Assembly: GCF_008124865.1 (NCBI RefSeq) | Contig: NZ_VNHY01000001.1 | Span: 806,001-870,000, forward strand | Length of the DNA: 64,000 bases | Reading direction: 5' to 3' | Source of the DNA: Fodinibius salinus | Lineage (GTDB): Bacteria; Bacteroidota; Rhodothermia; Balneolales; Balneolaceae | Shown: piece by piece, positions 1 to 8,095 of the stretch | Layout: every line of letters starts with the position of its first letter | Position numbering within the stretch: the stretch's first letter is position 1 | Made by a program: the position numbers and the translations under genes | The notes under the pieces: model-generated | Databases searched by the model: none | Seen by the model: only the letters and a program-made list of their open reading frames with translations | What the model was told of the DNA's origin: nothing

Positions 1-202
1 TTTCAGGGGAAACATCACGCCCATAAAGCAGATCAAAATTAAAATCTTTCTGATCTTCGGGGATTAATTCTTCAACCGCCTCCTGCAGCTTGTCCAGAAA
101 GAACTCCTCATCTCCATAGAAAAAATACACCGGTTTCCGCTCTTCCGAATGAAGCTCATCCAGAATTTCTGAGTAAAGCTCTATACTGGTTTTTTTGGCC
201 AC
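1..202 (-). CDS. holA: DNA polymerase III delta subunit, N-terminal part (cut by window edge)
   Basis: The leftward reading frame entering the window start encodes 67 residues that look like the N-terminus of the clamp-loader delta subunit. The segment KPVYFFYGDEEFFLDKL matches the family's opening, a beta strand leading to a degenerate nucleotide-binding loop, followed by an amphipathic helix. Delta opens the beta sliding clamp during loading. I place the start at a GTG at 200-202, giving V/M-AKKTSIELYSEI; no ATG lies in this frame nearby and no clear Shine-Dalgarno site precedes it. It lies 68 bp downstream of asnS on the same strand. The family call rests on the N-terminus only. Confidence 0.72.
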   Translation of the reverse strand, partial: MAKKTSIELYSEILDELHSEERKPVYFFYGDEEFFLDKLQEAVEELIPEDQKDFNFDLLYGRDVSPE

Positions 203-205
203 TTT

Positions 206-271
206 GTTATTGGTTATTTGTTAATGGTTATTAGGTAAAAACCCAATAACCAATAACGATTAACAATAAAC
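206..271. repeat. degenerate 7-bp repeat array in inverted halves
   Basis: Between asnS and holA, 206-233 reads as four imperfect heptamers (GTTATTG, GTTATTT, GTTAATG, GTTATTA). Bases 244-271 read as heptamers of the opposite strand (CAATAAC twice, GATTAAC, AATAAAC). The two halves contain a perfect 13-bp inverted repeat (206-218 with 245-257), so the transcript could fold into a long AU-rich hairpin. It occupies the whole gap between the two genes. Confidence 0.6.
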
Positions 272-1767
272 TACGGACTAAGTCGTCCCATCATACGGGG
301 AAATGGAATAGTCTCTCTAACATGATCCAGACCACAAAGCCAGGCCACCGTTCGTTCCAGCCCCAATCCAAAACCCGAATGGGGCACAGATCCATACTGG
401 CGCAAGTCTAAATACCACTGGAAAATATCTTCCGGCAAATTATGCTCTTCTACCCGTTTTTGGATCGTTTCCAAGTCATCTTCGCGCTCACTACCGCCGA
501 TAATTTCACCGTAGCCTTCAGGAGCCAGCATATCACATGCCATTGCTAGCTTTTCATCCTCAGGATCACGCTTCATATAAAAAGCCTTAATGTCAGCCGG
601 AAAACGATGTACTAAAATGGGCGTATCGTATTTCATTGTCAGCAGCGTTTCGTCACTCCCACCAAAATCTTCGCCCCACTCAAAGTTGAGGGCCGATTCG
701 CGCCAGTCGGGGATATTGCGCAAATCTTCTTCAATCTGATCGAGCCTATTACCGATTTCTTTCACTCGCTGATCGATCTGTGCTTTGCGCCACTTCTTGG
801 CCTGCCCTTTTTCTTTTTTAATCTCTTCGCGCTCTTCTTTAAGCTCTTCGATTTCCTGTTTGCGATCTTCCACCATCTGGTCCAACATAGCGGCCATATC
901 ATCGCTCTTAAGCTGTTCTACAGCTTCGGTATATGATATGCGGGGAAACTCTCCTTCTACCGTTTTACGTAGCTTTTCAGTATCACGTTCAAGAGCATTA
1001 AGCTCTTTGGGACATCGATCAAGCACGCGCTTAACAATAAATGTGACAAAATCTTCGGCCAGATCCATATTGTCAACCAAATCATAAAAAGCCATTTCCG
1101 GCTCAATCATCCAAAACTCGGTAAGGTGGCGTCGTGTTTTGCTCTTTTCAGCCCGAAAAGTTGGTCCGAATGTATAAATCAATCCATGTGCCATGGCCAT
1201 CGCTTCACCATACAGCTGACCGGACTGCGTAAGATAAGCCTGGTCATCAAAGTATTCGGTCTCAAAAAGATTAGTTGTACCCTCAGCGGCATTGCCGGTA
1301 AAGATGGGGGCATCCATTTGTATAAAACCACGTTCTTGGAAAAAAGTATGGATAGCATAGATTATCTCGTTACGCACACGCATCGCCGCCCACTGACGCT
1401 TGCTGCGTAACCACAGGTGTCGGTTTTCCATCAGAAAATCAACACCGTGCTCTTTGGGCGTAATGGGATAATCCTCAGCAACCTGGTAAATTTCCAAATC
1501 GGTAACCTGCAGCTCATGTCCGCCGATACTGCGCTCATCTTCAACGACCGTTCCAGTAATTTTAAGCGAACTTTCCTGCCGGAGTGCTTCTGTCTGCTCC
1601 CAAGCTTCATCACTGACAGCATCTTGCGCCACTACGCATTGACAAATGCCGGAACCGTCACGCATTTCAACAAAATAAAGACTTCCACTGCTGCGATAAT
1701 TATATACCCAGCCTTTTAACGTTACTTCTTCATCAACGTGGTCAGATAAATTGCTGATGTAAACCAT
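271..1767 (-). CDS. asnS: asparaginyl-tRNA synthetase
   Basis: A 498-residue class IIb aminoacyl-tRNA synthetase that charges tRNA-Asn with asparagine. An OB-fold anticodon-binding domain occupies about residues 15-105. The class II motif 2 is seen as [17 protein letters not shown], and motif 3 as [14 protein letters not shown] near the C-terminus. The ending [12 protein letters not shown] resembles the IPFPR ending of AsnRS and helps separate it from AspRS. It is about 30 residues longer than E. coli AsnS because a charged, probably coiled-coil insertion (about residues 288-357, rich in E, K and R) sits inside the catalytic domain. It starts with ATG at 1765-1767. The next gene downstream is holA, and an M16 protease gene ends 88 bp upstream. 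Confidence 0.95.
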   Translation of the reverse strand: MVYISNLSDHVDEEVTLKGWVYNYRSSGSLYFVEMRDGSGICQCVVAQDAVSDEAWEQTEALRQESSLKITGTVVEDERSIGGHELQVTDLEIYQVAEDYPITPKEHGVDFLMENRHLWLRSKRQWAAMRVRNEIIYAIHTFFQERGFIQMDAPIFTGNAAEGTTNLFETEYFDDQAYLTQSGQLYGEAMAMAHGLIYTFGPTFRAEKSKTRRHLTEFWMIEPEMAFYDLVDNMDLAEDFVTFIVKRVLDRCPKELNALERDTEKLRKTVEGEFPRISYTEAVEQLKSDDMAAMLDQMVEDRKQEIEELKEEREEIKKEKGQAKKWRKAQIDQRVKEIGNRLDQIEEDLRNIPDWRESALNFEWGEDFGGSDETLLTMKYDTPILVHRFPADIKAFYMKRDPEDEKLAMACDMLAPEGYGEIIGGSEREDDLETIQKRVEEHNLPEDIFQWYLDLRQYGSVPHSGFGLGLERTVAWLCGLDHVRETIPFPRMMGRLSP

Positions 1768-1855
1768 GCTTCTACAAATAATTTTGGTGAATATTTTGAA
1801 TACGTAAAGAGCTCGAATCTAACCATTTCTGACCAGACTCGAAATGAATCAACAG

Positions 1856-3115
1856 TTATTCTTCGGGCAATAAAACTGCCTCGGAAAATACGTCACTGTC
1901 AAAGAAATTCTGTGCAAATAATTGTATTTCTTCCGATGTCACACTATCAATTTTTTGAATGAGTTCATCCAGTGTAACAAACCGGTCATAATAAATTTCA
2001 CTTTTCGCTAATCGTGACATCCGATTTTTCATGCTTTCAACTGAAAGTAAAAGCTTACCTTTAAGCTGTGACTTTGCCTCTGAAAGTTCCTTTTCGGGGA
2101 TGGCACTCTGTCGCAGAGTATCAAGCTCTTGGTTAATCAGTTCCCGAACGTGATCTACATATTCTTGGTCAGTCCCTACATAAATACCATACAGACCCGT
2201 ATCCTGGTACGACTGATTGAAGGAGGTAATGCTATAACAATAACCATATTTTTCGCGCACATTTTGGTGAAGTCGAGAACTCATCCCACCTCCAAGTACC
2301 GTATTAGCTAGTAGTAGGCTAAACTTGTCATCGTGATTATAGTCTAAACCTCGTCGCCCTGTTATTAAATGTGTTTGTTCAATCGACTTGTGCAACGCAA
2401 TATCATTAACGTCGTACTCAGGCAGCTCTTCATTTTTCTGCACTGTATCATGGGAAGTAACTGAGCTAAAATAATTGGATACTAACTCAACAACCTGATC
2501 GTGCTCCATATTTCCGGATACGGAGATCAATAAATTGGACGGCTGATATCGCTGTTCCATATAATCGTATAAATCCTGGCGCTCAAAAGCTGACACGGTC
2601 TCTTCAAAACCGAGTGTTGAATTGCCCAGCGGATGTCCGTCAAAAATATTGGCACTAAACTGTTCAAAAAGATAATCGTTGGGACTATCACGGTACATTT
2701 TCATCTCTTCTATAACCACCTTTTTTTCCTTCTCAATTTCCTTTTCCGGAAATGAAGGGTGCAGTACCATATCGGAAAGCACATCGAGAGCTCGCTCCAA
2801 CTGCGTATTTAAACAGCGTGAATAGTAACAAGTATATTCTGAAGAAGTAAAAGCATTGAGATATCCTCCTACCGACTCCATACTCATGGCAATATCAAGC
2901 GAAGACCGATTTTCGGTCCCCTTAAACAGCATATGCTCTAAAAAATGTGTTACCCCGGCCTGCTGTGGTGTCTCGTTGCGGCTACCGGTCTTTGCCCAAA
3001 TACCTACTGCTACACTTTTAACACTTTCAATACGCTCTGTAACAATGGTCAGCCCATTGCTGAGTTTGGTCTTATCAACTGCTTGTAGTTCATCTTCAGT
3101 ACTTTTTGTGTGCAT
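1856..3115 (-). CDS. M16 family zinc peptidase (processing-peptidase-like)
   Basis: A 419-residue pitrilysin/insulinase-family protein of the short, two-domain PqqL/MPP-beta type. The inverted zinc motif HFLEH is at residues 57-61 (H57 and H61 ligands, E60 catalytic). The distal glutamate lies in the segment VVIEEMKMYRDSPND near residue 137. The second domain carries the family's substrate-binding segment GGGMSSRLHQNVREKYG. There is no signal peptide, so it is probably cytoplasmic. Homologues often lie beside pnp, as here (pnp ends 184 bp upstream on the same strand). The natural substrate is unknown. Confidence 0.9.
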   Translation of the reverse strand: MHTKSTEDELQAVDKTKLSNGLTIVTERIESVKSVAVGIWAKTGSRNETPQQAGVTHFLEHMLFKGTENRSSLDIAMSMESVGGYLNAFTSSEYTCYYSRCLNTQLERALDVLSDMVLHPSFPEKEIEKEKKVVIEEMKMYRDSPNDYLFEQFSANIFDGHPLGNSTLGFEETVSAFERQDLYDYMEQRYQPSNLLISVSGNMEHDQVVELVSNYFSSVTSHDTVQKNEELPEYDVNDIALHKSIEQTHLITGRRGLDYNHDDKFSLLLANTVLGGGMSSRLHQNVREKYGYCYSITSFNQSYQDTGLYGIYVGTDQEYVDHVRELINQELDTLRQSAIPEKELSEAKSQLKGKLLLSVESMKNRMSRLAKSEIYYDRFVTLDELIQKIDSVTSEEIQLFAQNFFDSDVFSEAVLLPEE

Positions 3116-3225
3116 AAAGCCTCAATTTTTGGGAGATAACATATTCGGTTGTAGCTGTGGTAAGCGTAACACTTCCACATGTGTAGTGTACATCAAATGA
3201 AAATATCTGATATACCCATGATATT

Positions 3226-3265
3226 TGATCAAAAGAAAACGCCATCCCGACTAGTCGAGATGGCG
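3226..3265 (-). terminator. intrinsic terminator after pnp
   Basis: Read leftward, a strong palindromic stem (CGCCATCTCGACT pairing with AGTCGGGATGGCG, one G-U pair, 3240-3265) is followed by a T-rich run GTTTTCTTTTG. It lies 35 bp past the pnp stop codon and separates the pnp transcript from the M16 gene. Confidence 0.8.
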
Positions 3266-3299
3266 CATAAGTTATTAAGATCTATGACGGTACAATAAA

Positions 3300-5420
3300 T
3301 TAGTCTTCTTCACCGTCTTTGGAGATCAGCGCCTTACGAGAAAGACGAAGCTTATCGCCATGTTCAATCTTAAGCAACTTCACTTCTAACTCATCTCCTA
3401 CCGAAAGGACGTCACTGACGTTGTCAACGTGGCTGTGATTAATCTCAGACACGTGAAGCAGTCCGTCTCTACCGGGCACAATCTCTACAAAAGCACCATA
3501 GTCTTTGATTGCTTGAACGGTACCCTGATAGGTCGCTCCTTCTTCTAGGTGACCAACGATGCCTTCAATACGCTTCTTGGCTTCCTTAACATTGGCAAGC
3601 TCATCACCGGTAATGGATATTTTACCTACATCGCGCTCTTCATCTTCTTCAACCCAGATTTCGGTATTCGTTTCTTTTTGGAGTGTCTGAATAACTTTTC
3701 CGCCAGGACCAATAACTGACCCTATCTCATCCGTATCAATTTCCATATTGATGAATTGCGGAGCATACTCAGAAATATTTTCACTAGGTTCCGAAATGGT
3801 TTCTGACATTTTATCCAGAATGTGTAAGCGTCCCTGTCGAGCCTGCTCAAGTGCTTCTTCAAGCTTTTCAAAGGAAATTCCGCTAACTTTCATATCCATC
3901 TGGCAAGCCGTAATACCATCTTTACTACCCGCTGTTTTAAAGTCCATGTCTCCCATGAAATCCTCTTCACCGCGAATGTCGGAGAGAATAACTTCATTCT
4001 CATCGCCTACAATCATTCCCATTGCTATTCCGGCAACAGGTTTTTTGAGTGGTACACCAGCATCCATCAGCGCCATGGATCCACCGCAAACGGAGGCCAT
4101 TGATGATGAACCATTTGACTCAGTAATGTCCGAAATTACGCGGATCACATAGCCAAACTCTTCAAAACTGGGCATAAGCTGACTAATTGCACTCTCGGCC
4201 AAATGGCCGTGTCCTTTCTCACGTCGGCCGGGACCTCGCATATAGCCCGCTTCACCAACACTAAAGTTAGGGAAGTTATAGTGCAGATAGAATTTCTTGT
4301 CTTCTTCAGTCAGCAGTGTATCAATAGCTTGGGCATCCTTCTGCGTACCAAGCGTTACCGATACAAGTGCTTGTGTTTCGCCACGCGTAAAAATGGAAGA
4401 ACCATGTGTACGAGCAAGATAATCTGTTTGGCTCCAGATATCACGAACGTCCTCGGGAGAGCGACTGTCAATGCGACGCTTCTTCTCGAGAATCATACTA
4501 CGAAGTTGCTCTTTCTCAATCTTGCTGAGAACATCTTTAATTGCTCCAGACTCTTCAGCATATTCTTCAATTGCAGTCAGCTCTTCAACGACTCCATCTT
4601 TAATATCGTCAAGTCGTGCGCTGTATTCTTCTTTGCCAAGTCCTACATTGACAAGCTCTGCAATTTTATCATCCGCAAGCTCATGTACCTTAGCTTTGAG
4701 ATCTTCATCAACAGGCTCTGGCTCGAAATTACGTTTCTCCTTTCCAAACTCTTCGCGCAGCTCTTCCTGAAAAGCACAAAGTTTTTTGATGGATTTATGA
4801 GCAGCTTTAATAGCATCAAGCATTTCAGATTCGGAAATTTCTTCCATCTCTCCTTCCATCATGATAACGCTCTCTTCAGTACCACCGATAATCATATCGA
4901 TGTCACTGTTTTCCATTTCACTGATGGTGGGGTTAATGATAAACTCACCGTCAACGCGTCCTACGCGAACTTCGGCAATAGGTCCTGCAAAAGGAACATC
5001 AGAAATATGCAAAGCTGCAGAAGCTCCTACGCCGCCAAGCACATCTCCGTTATGTTCACCGTCTGAGGAATAAACTTTACAAATAATTTGGGTATCACAG
5101 CGGTATCCATCCGGAAAAAGCGGACGGAGGCTACGGTCAATAAGACGGCTGGAAAGTACTTCTTTATCGTTGGGGCGACCTTCGCGCTTTATAAAGCCAC
5201 CGGGAAATTTACCTCCAGCAGAAAAACTTTCACGTAAATCAACTGTTAATGGGAAAAATGGTTTATCAGATTGTTCTTTAGAACTCACGGCTGTACATAG
5301 CACCATTGTATCGCCCATGCGAACCATTACAGCGCCGTCGGCCTGCTTTGCAATGCGGCCGGTCTCAACTGATAGTGTTTTACCGGGCGCAAACTCTACA
5401 CTTTTAAATTCTTCTTTCAT
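3300..5420 (-). CDS. pnp: polyribonucleotide nucleotidyltransferase (PNPase)
   Basis: A 706-residue phosphorolytic 3'-5' exoribonuclease. Two RNase PH cores are present (about residues 1-215 and 315-540) with the helical linker between them. These are followed by a KH domain containing IGPGGKVIQTL near residue 570 and a C-terminal S1 domain (about 620-695) beginning YQGTVQAIKDYGAFVEI. The second core has the family's phosphate-site region (FMGDMDFKTAGSKDGITACQ). Length is standard. It follows rpsO on the same strand, the usual bacterial arrangement, but a terminator-like hairpin lies between them. Confidence 0.97.
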   Translation of the reverse strand: MKEEFKSVEFAPGKTLSVETGRIAKQADGAVMVRMGDTMVLCTAVSSKEQSDKPFFPLTVDLRESFSAGGKFPGGFIKREGRPNDKEVLSSRLIDRSLRPLFPDGYRCDTQIICKVYSSDGEHNGDVLGGVGASAALHISDVPFAGPIAEVRVGRVDGEFIINPTISEMENSDIDMIIGGTEESVIMMEGEMEEISESEMLDAIKAAHKSIKKLCAFQEELREEFGKEKRNFEPEPVDEDLKAKVHELADDKIAELVNVGLGKEEYSARLDDIKDGVVEELTAIEEYAEESGAIKDVLSKIEKEQLRSMILEKKRRIDSRSPEDVRDIWSQTDYLARTHGSSIFTRGETQALVSVTLGTQKDAQAIDTLLTEEDKKFYLHYNFPNFSVGEAGYMRGPGRREKGHGHLAESAISQLMPSFEEFGYVIRVISDITESNGSSSMASVCGGSMALMDAGVPLKKPVAGIAMGMIVGDENEVILSDIRGEEDFMGDMDFKTAGSKDGITACQMDMKVSGISFEKLEEALEQARQGRLHILDKMSETISEPSENISEYAPQFINMEIDTDEIGSVIGPGGKVIQTLQKETNTEIWVEEDEERDVGKISITGDELANVKEAKKRIEGIVGHLEEGATYQGTVQAIKDYGAFVEIVPGRDGLLHVSEINHSHVDNVSDVLSVGDELEVKLLKIEHGDKLRLSRKALISKDGEED

Positions 5421-5537
5421 CGTAATACTATATTCAATTCAAATTCAATTTATATTTTCTTCTCCATCAGACAATATCTTCAAGAAATTCGTACGCTAAA
5501 ACTCAGGTGGGATAATAAGTTGATCACTCTGACAGCA

Positions 5538-5580
5538 GAAATGAAATAAAATAAGTGAACACATCTAATGATATGCTCAC
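5538..5580 (-). terminator. hairpin with T-rich tail between rpsO and pnp
   Basis: Leftward of the rpsO stop, GTGAGCATAT (5571-5580) pairs with ATGTGTTCAC (5555-5564), with two G-U pairs and a 6-nt loop, followed by TTATTTTATTTC. It could be a leaky terminator or a processing site, as the rpsO-pnp junction is a known processing site in E. coli. The T-tract is interrupted, so read-through is likely. Confidence 0.5.
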
Positions 5581-5586
5581 CCATAC

Positions 5587-5856
5587 TTACTTACGAATTC
5601 CTAAATCTTCAATAAGTTCCCGGTAGGCCTCAATATCATTATCTTTAAGATAGTTCAACAATCTTTTGCGCTTTCCTACCAGTTGAAGCAAACCTCTGCG
5701 TGAGGCATGATCCTGAGTATTATCTTCTAGATGATCTGTCAGATCTGCAATCCGTTCGGTAAAAATAGCAATCTGTGCCTCAGTAGATCCTGTATTTTCT
5801 TTAGATCCACCGTACTTTTCGATCAATTCTGCTTTTCGCTCTTTTGTTATCGACAT
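5587..5856 (-). CDS. rpsO: 30S ribosomal protein S15
   Basis: An 89-residue protein of exactly the usual S15 length. It has the typical segments KYGGSKENTGSTEAQIA and HASRRGLLQLVGKRKRLLNYL. S15 binds the central domain of 16S rRNA early in 30S assembly. It lies between ribF and pnp in the conserved order. It also has its own probable promoter at the end of ribF (5919-5949). Confidence 0.97.
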   Translation of the reverse strand: MSITKERKAELIEKYGGSKENTGSTEAQIAIFTERIADLTDHLEDNTQDHASRRGLLQLVGKRKRLLNYLKDNDIEAYRELIEDLGIRK

Positions 5857-5918
5857 GTGTTAAATTTAATCTTATTTGCTTTACTTAAACTACATTGTTT
5901 ACGAATGATAATAGCGAT

Positions 5919-5949
5919 CAAAGATAAGCTTTAATGTTTCCCTTTGCAA
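5919..5949 (-). promoter_or_regulatory. Bacteroidota-type promoter for rpsO
   Basis: On the minus strand TTG (5947-5949) is followed after 20 nt by TATCTTTG (5919-5926), a full match to the TAnnTTTG -7 element known for Bacteroidota primary sigma factor. It is 63 bp upstream of the rpsO ATG, just past the ribF stop. The same octamer and spacing recur upstream of rimP and the atuA-like gene. Confidence 0.6.
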
Positions 5950-5952
5950 TAT

Positions 5953-6888
5953 TTATTGGTCGGTCAACAATTCTTTAGCTTCGCCTTCATCTTCCTTCAG
6001 CTGACTGATTAATTCTTCTTTACCTTCAAACTTTTTTTCGTCTCGTATCCGGTTAAAAAACTGAACTTCTATTTCTTTTCCATAAATTTCACCATCAAAA
6101 TCAAATAGATTAACTTCTAGCGTTCGGGCTTCACCCTCAAAAGTTGGGCGGGTGCCTATATTCATCATTCCATGAAGCTGGTGTTCCCCTACCTGAACCT
6201 TAACTGCATAAACCCCATCTTTGGGAATAATTTTTTTAGGATTTTCCGGCTTAATATTAGCAGTGGGAAATCCAATTTCTTTACCTCGTTTATCTCCGTG
6301 TATAACCGTTCCCGTGATTTTATAGGGACGCTGCAAAAACCTGGCGGCCTGTTCCATATCTCCCTCTTCACTTATTATATTACGGATGGCCGTACTACTA
6401 ACTGTTTTTACGCCTACCTCACGTTTTGAAACGACGTAGGTATCAAAATCAAGCTCCATCCCAATTTTTTCGATGGTTTCAATGGTACCTTCGCGGTTGC
6501 GGCCGAACTTGTGATCATATCCAATAACAAATTCGCTAACGCCAATTTTTTCATAAACAATATCCCGAACGAACTCTTCGGATGTCAGTAAAGAGAAATC
6601 GCGGTCAAAGGGAATTACTACCATGGTATCAATACCCAGCTCATCCAGAATTTCGGCCCGCTCTTCCAGCGTTGTCAACAACTTAATTCCGTCATCACCT
6701 GGGTTTATAATGTCCCTCGGATGCGGATCGAAGGTAACAATTACACTTCGGGCATTACGTTCGACTGCCTTTTGAGCTACCGTATCCACAATAGCTCGAT
6801 GACCGGCATGCACTCCATCAAAGGTACCAACCGTGACGACCGAATTTGTGATTTGTTCTATGTCATCAAGATATACCAGATCAGCCAT
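5953..6888 (-). CDS. ribF: bifunctional riboflavin kinase / FAD synthetase
   Basis: A 311-residue two-domain enzyme that makes FMN from riboflavin and then FAD. The N-terminal nucleotidyltransferase has the GTFDGVHAGHRAIV motif (about residues 21-34) and later a VIGYDHKFGRNREGT segment. The C-terminal flavokinase domain has GDKRGKEIGFPTANI near residue 200. Length is typical. It is downstream of truB (24-bp gap) in the translation operon. Confidence 0.95.
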   Translation of the reverse strand: MADLVYLDDIEQITNSVVTVGTFDGVHAGHRAIVDTVAQKAVERNARSVIVTFDPHPRDIINPGDDGIKLLTTLEERAEILDELGIDTMVVIPFDRDFSLLTSEEFVRDIVYEKIGVSEFVIGYDHKFGRNREGTIETIEKIGMELDFDTYVVSKREVGVKTVSSTAIRNIISEEGDMEQAARFLQRPYKITGTVIHGDKRGKEIGFPTANIKPENPKKIIPKDGVYAVKVQVGEHQLHGMMNIGTRPTFEGEARTLEVNLFDFDGEIYGKEIEVQFFNRIRDEKKFEGKEELISQLKEDEGEAKELLTDQ

Positions 6889-6912
6889 AAGTTTTCTAGA
6901 TTAGCATCAACA

Positions 6913-7677
6913 TTATTTGTGCCGTTTAGCTTGTTGCTCATAATTTTCAACACCAAATACTTTCTCCAAGTAAGAAATAGAAAGTGCGTCTTTGGACGAA
7001 TAATCTCCAATGGCCGTTCTCTTTAAGCCTGTCAAATGTCCGGCTGTGTCAAGATAATCCGCAAGATCATCAGCCAGCGTACGAATATACGTACCAGTGC
7101 TGCATGTTATGGACAACGATAACCTGGGCAGTTTGCAATTCAGTATACTAATTTCTTTGATAATGACCTGCCGCGGTTTACGTTTTACTTTCTTGCCTTT
7201 ACGTGCCAGCTTGTACAACGGATCACCCTCGTGCTTAAGTGCTGAATACATGGGAGGAATCTGTACAATCTGTCCTAAAAGATGCTCGCTTATTACATCT
7301 CGAATCCGCTGTTCTGTTAAGTGTTTAAATGACATTCGTTTATCTGGAATGGTCTCCGCATCAAGACTAGGTGTCGCAGAACCAAATGTAATTTCAGCGG
7401 TATATGTTTTTGAGGCTTCCTGAAATGCGGAAACGGTACGGGTTCCCTTACCGCAACATAAAATAAGTAGTCCTGTTGCTAGGGGATCGAGCGTGCCGGC
7501 ATGTCCTATCTTTCTTAGATCCAGGCATTTACGAAGAAACTTAACAACGGTAAAACTGGTCCAATGTTTAGGCTTGTTGATCAAAAAAGCAGCTCCATCG
7601 GCGTAATCAAAGGAAGGGTTTGGAAGATGAGAGAGCGAAAAGATTGGGAGTTCGTTCAAAGGTATCGCTTTCGCCAT
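6913..7677 (-). CDS. truB: tRNA pseudouridine-55 synthase
   Basis: A 254-residue pseudouridine synthase that modifies U55 of tRNAs. The catalytic aspartate lies in GHAGTLDPLATGLL, and the early KPKHWTSFTVV segment is the family's N-terminal motif. Compared with E. coli TruB it is shorter and has little beyond the catalytic core. It begins 7 bp after the rbfA stop codon, so the two are translationally close. Confidence 0.95.
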   Translation of the reverse strand: MAKAIPLNELPIFSLSHLPNPSFDYADGAAFLINKPKHWTSFTVVKFLRKCLDLRKIGHAGTLDPLATGLLILCCGKGTRTVSAFQEASKTYTAEITFGSATPSLDAETIPDKRMSFKHLTEQRIRDVISEHLLGQIVQIPPMYSALKHEGDPLYKLARKGKKVKRKPRQVIIKEISILNCKLPRLSLSITCSTGTYIRTLADDLADYLDTAGHLTGLKRTAIGDYSSKDALSISYLEKVFGVENYEQQAKRHK

Positions 7678-7684
7678 ACGCAGA

Positions 7685-8065
7685 CTATTCCTCTTGGCCT
7701 TCGTTATTGTCTCGCTGCTGGCGCTCTTCCCGGATTTCCTGAAACAGATTCTCCATCTTCTCTACATGCTCAGCTGTCTTGTCATTGGTAAAGTGAAGTT
7801 TGGGAATACGGCGTACTTGATGGCGAATTTTATCGGCAAGCTCTTTGCGGATACTGGCTTTCTGATTCTGGAGATGAGCAAAAATAGCATCCTCATCTTT
7901 TCCGGGAGCATACACACTTAACAGCACCTTGGCAATAAGCAGGTCTGGCGTTACATCCACTTTTGTAATTGTAATAAACGAACCGGTACGCTGATATCCT
8001 TTCTGGATAATAGTACCTAAATCTCGTTTAACAACTGCGGCCAGCTTTTCGGTTCTGATACTCAT
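7685..8065 (-). CDS. rbfA: 30S ribosome-binding factor A
   Basis: A 126-residue KH-type small protein that helps mature the 5' end of 16S rRNA. It opens with MSIRTEKLAAVVKRDLGTII, typical of the family, and contains VPKLHF-like RIPKLHFTNDKT. The C-terminus is an acidic, glutamine-rich tail. It sits between infB (30-bp gap) and truB in the conserved operon. Confidence 0.93.
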   Translation of the reverse strand: MSIRTEKLAAVVKRDLGTIIQKGYQRTGSFITITKVDVTPDLLIAKVLLSVYAPGKDEDAIFAHLQNQKASIRKELADKIRHQVRRIPKLHFTNDKTAEHVEKMENLFQEIREERQQRDNNEGQEE

Positions 8066-8095
8066 AGGACAAAATTTATAACTGTAAAACTCGAC

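Noticed and set aside
206-271. Heptamer array as a CRISPR array
   Set aside because: Units are 7 bp, imperfect and without spacers; no cas genes are in the window.
4203-5066. A 287-codon open frame opposite pnp
   Set aside because: It is the shadow of a strongly conserved gene, has no family features and is composition-driven.
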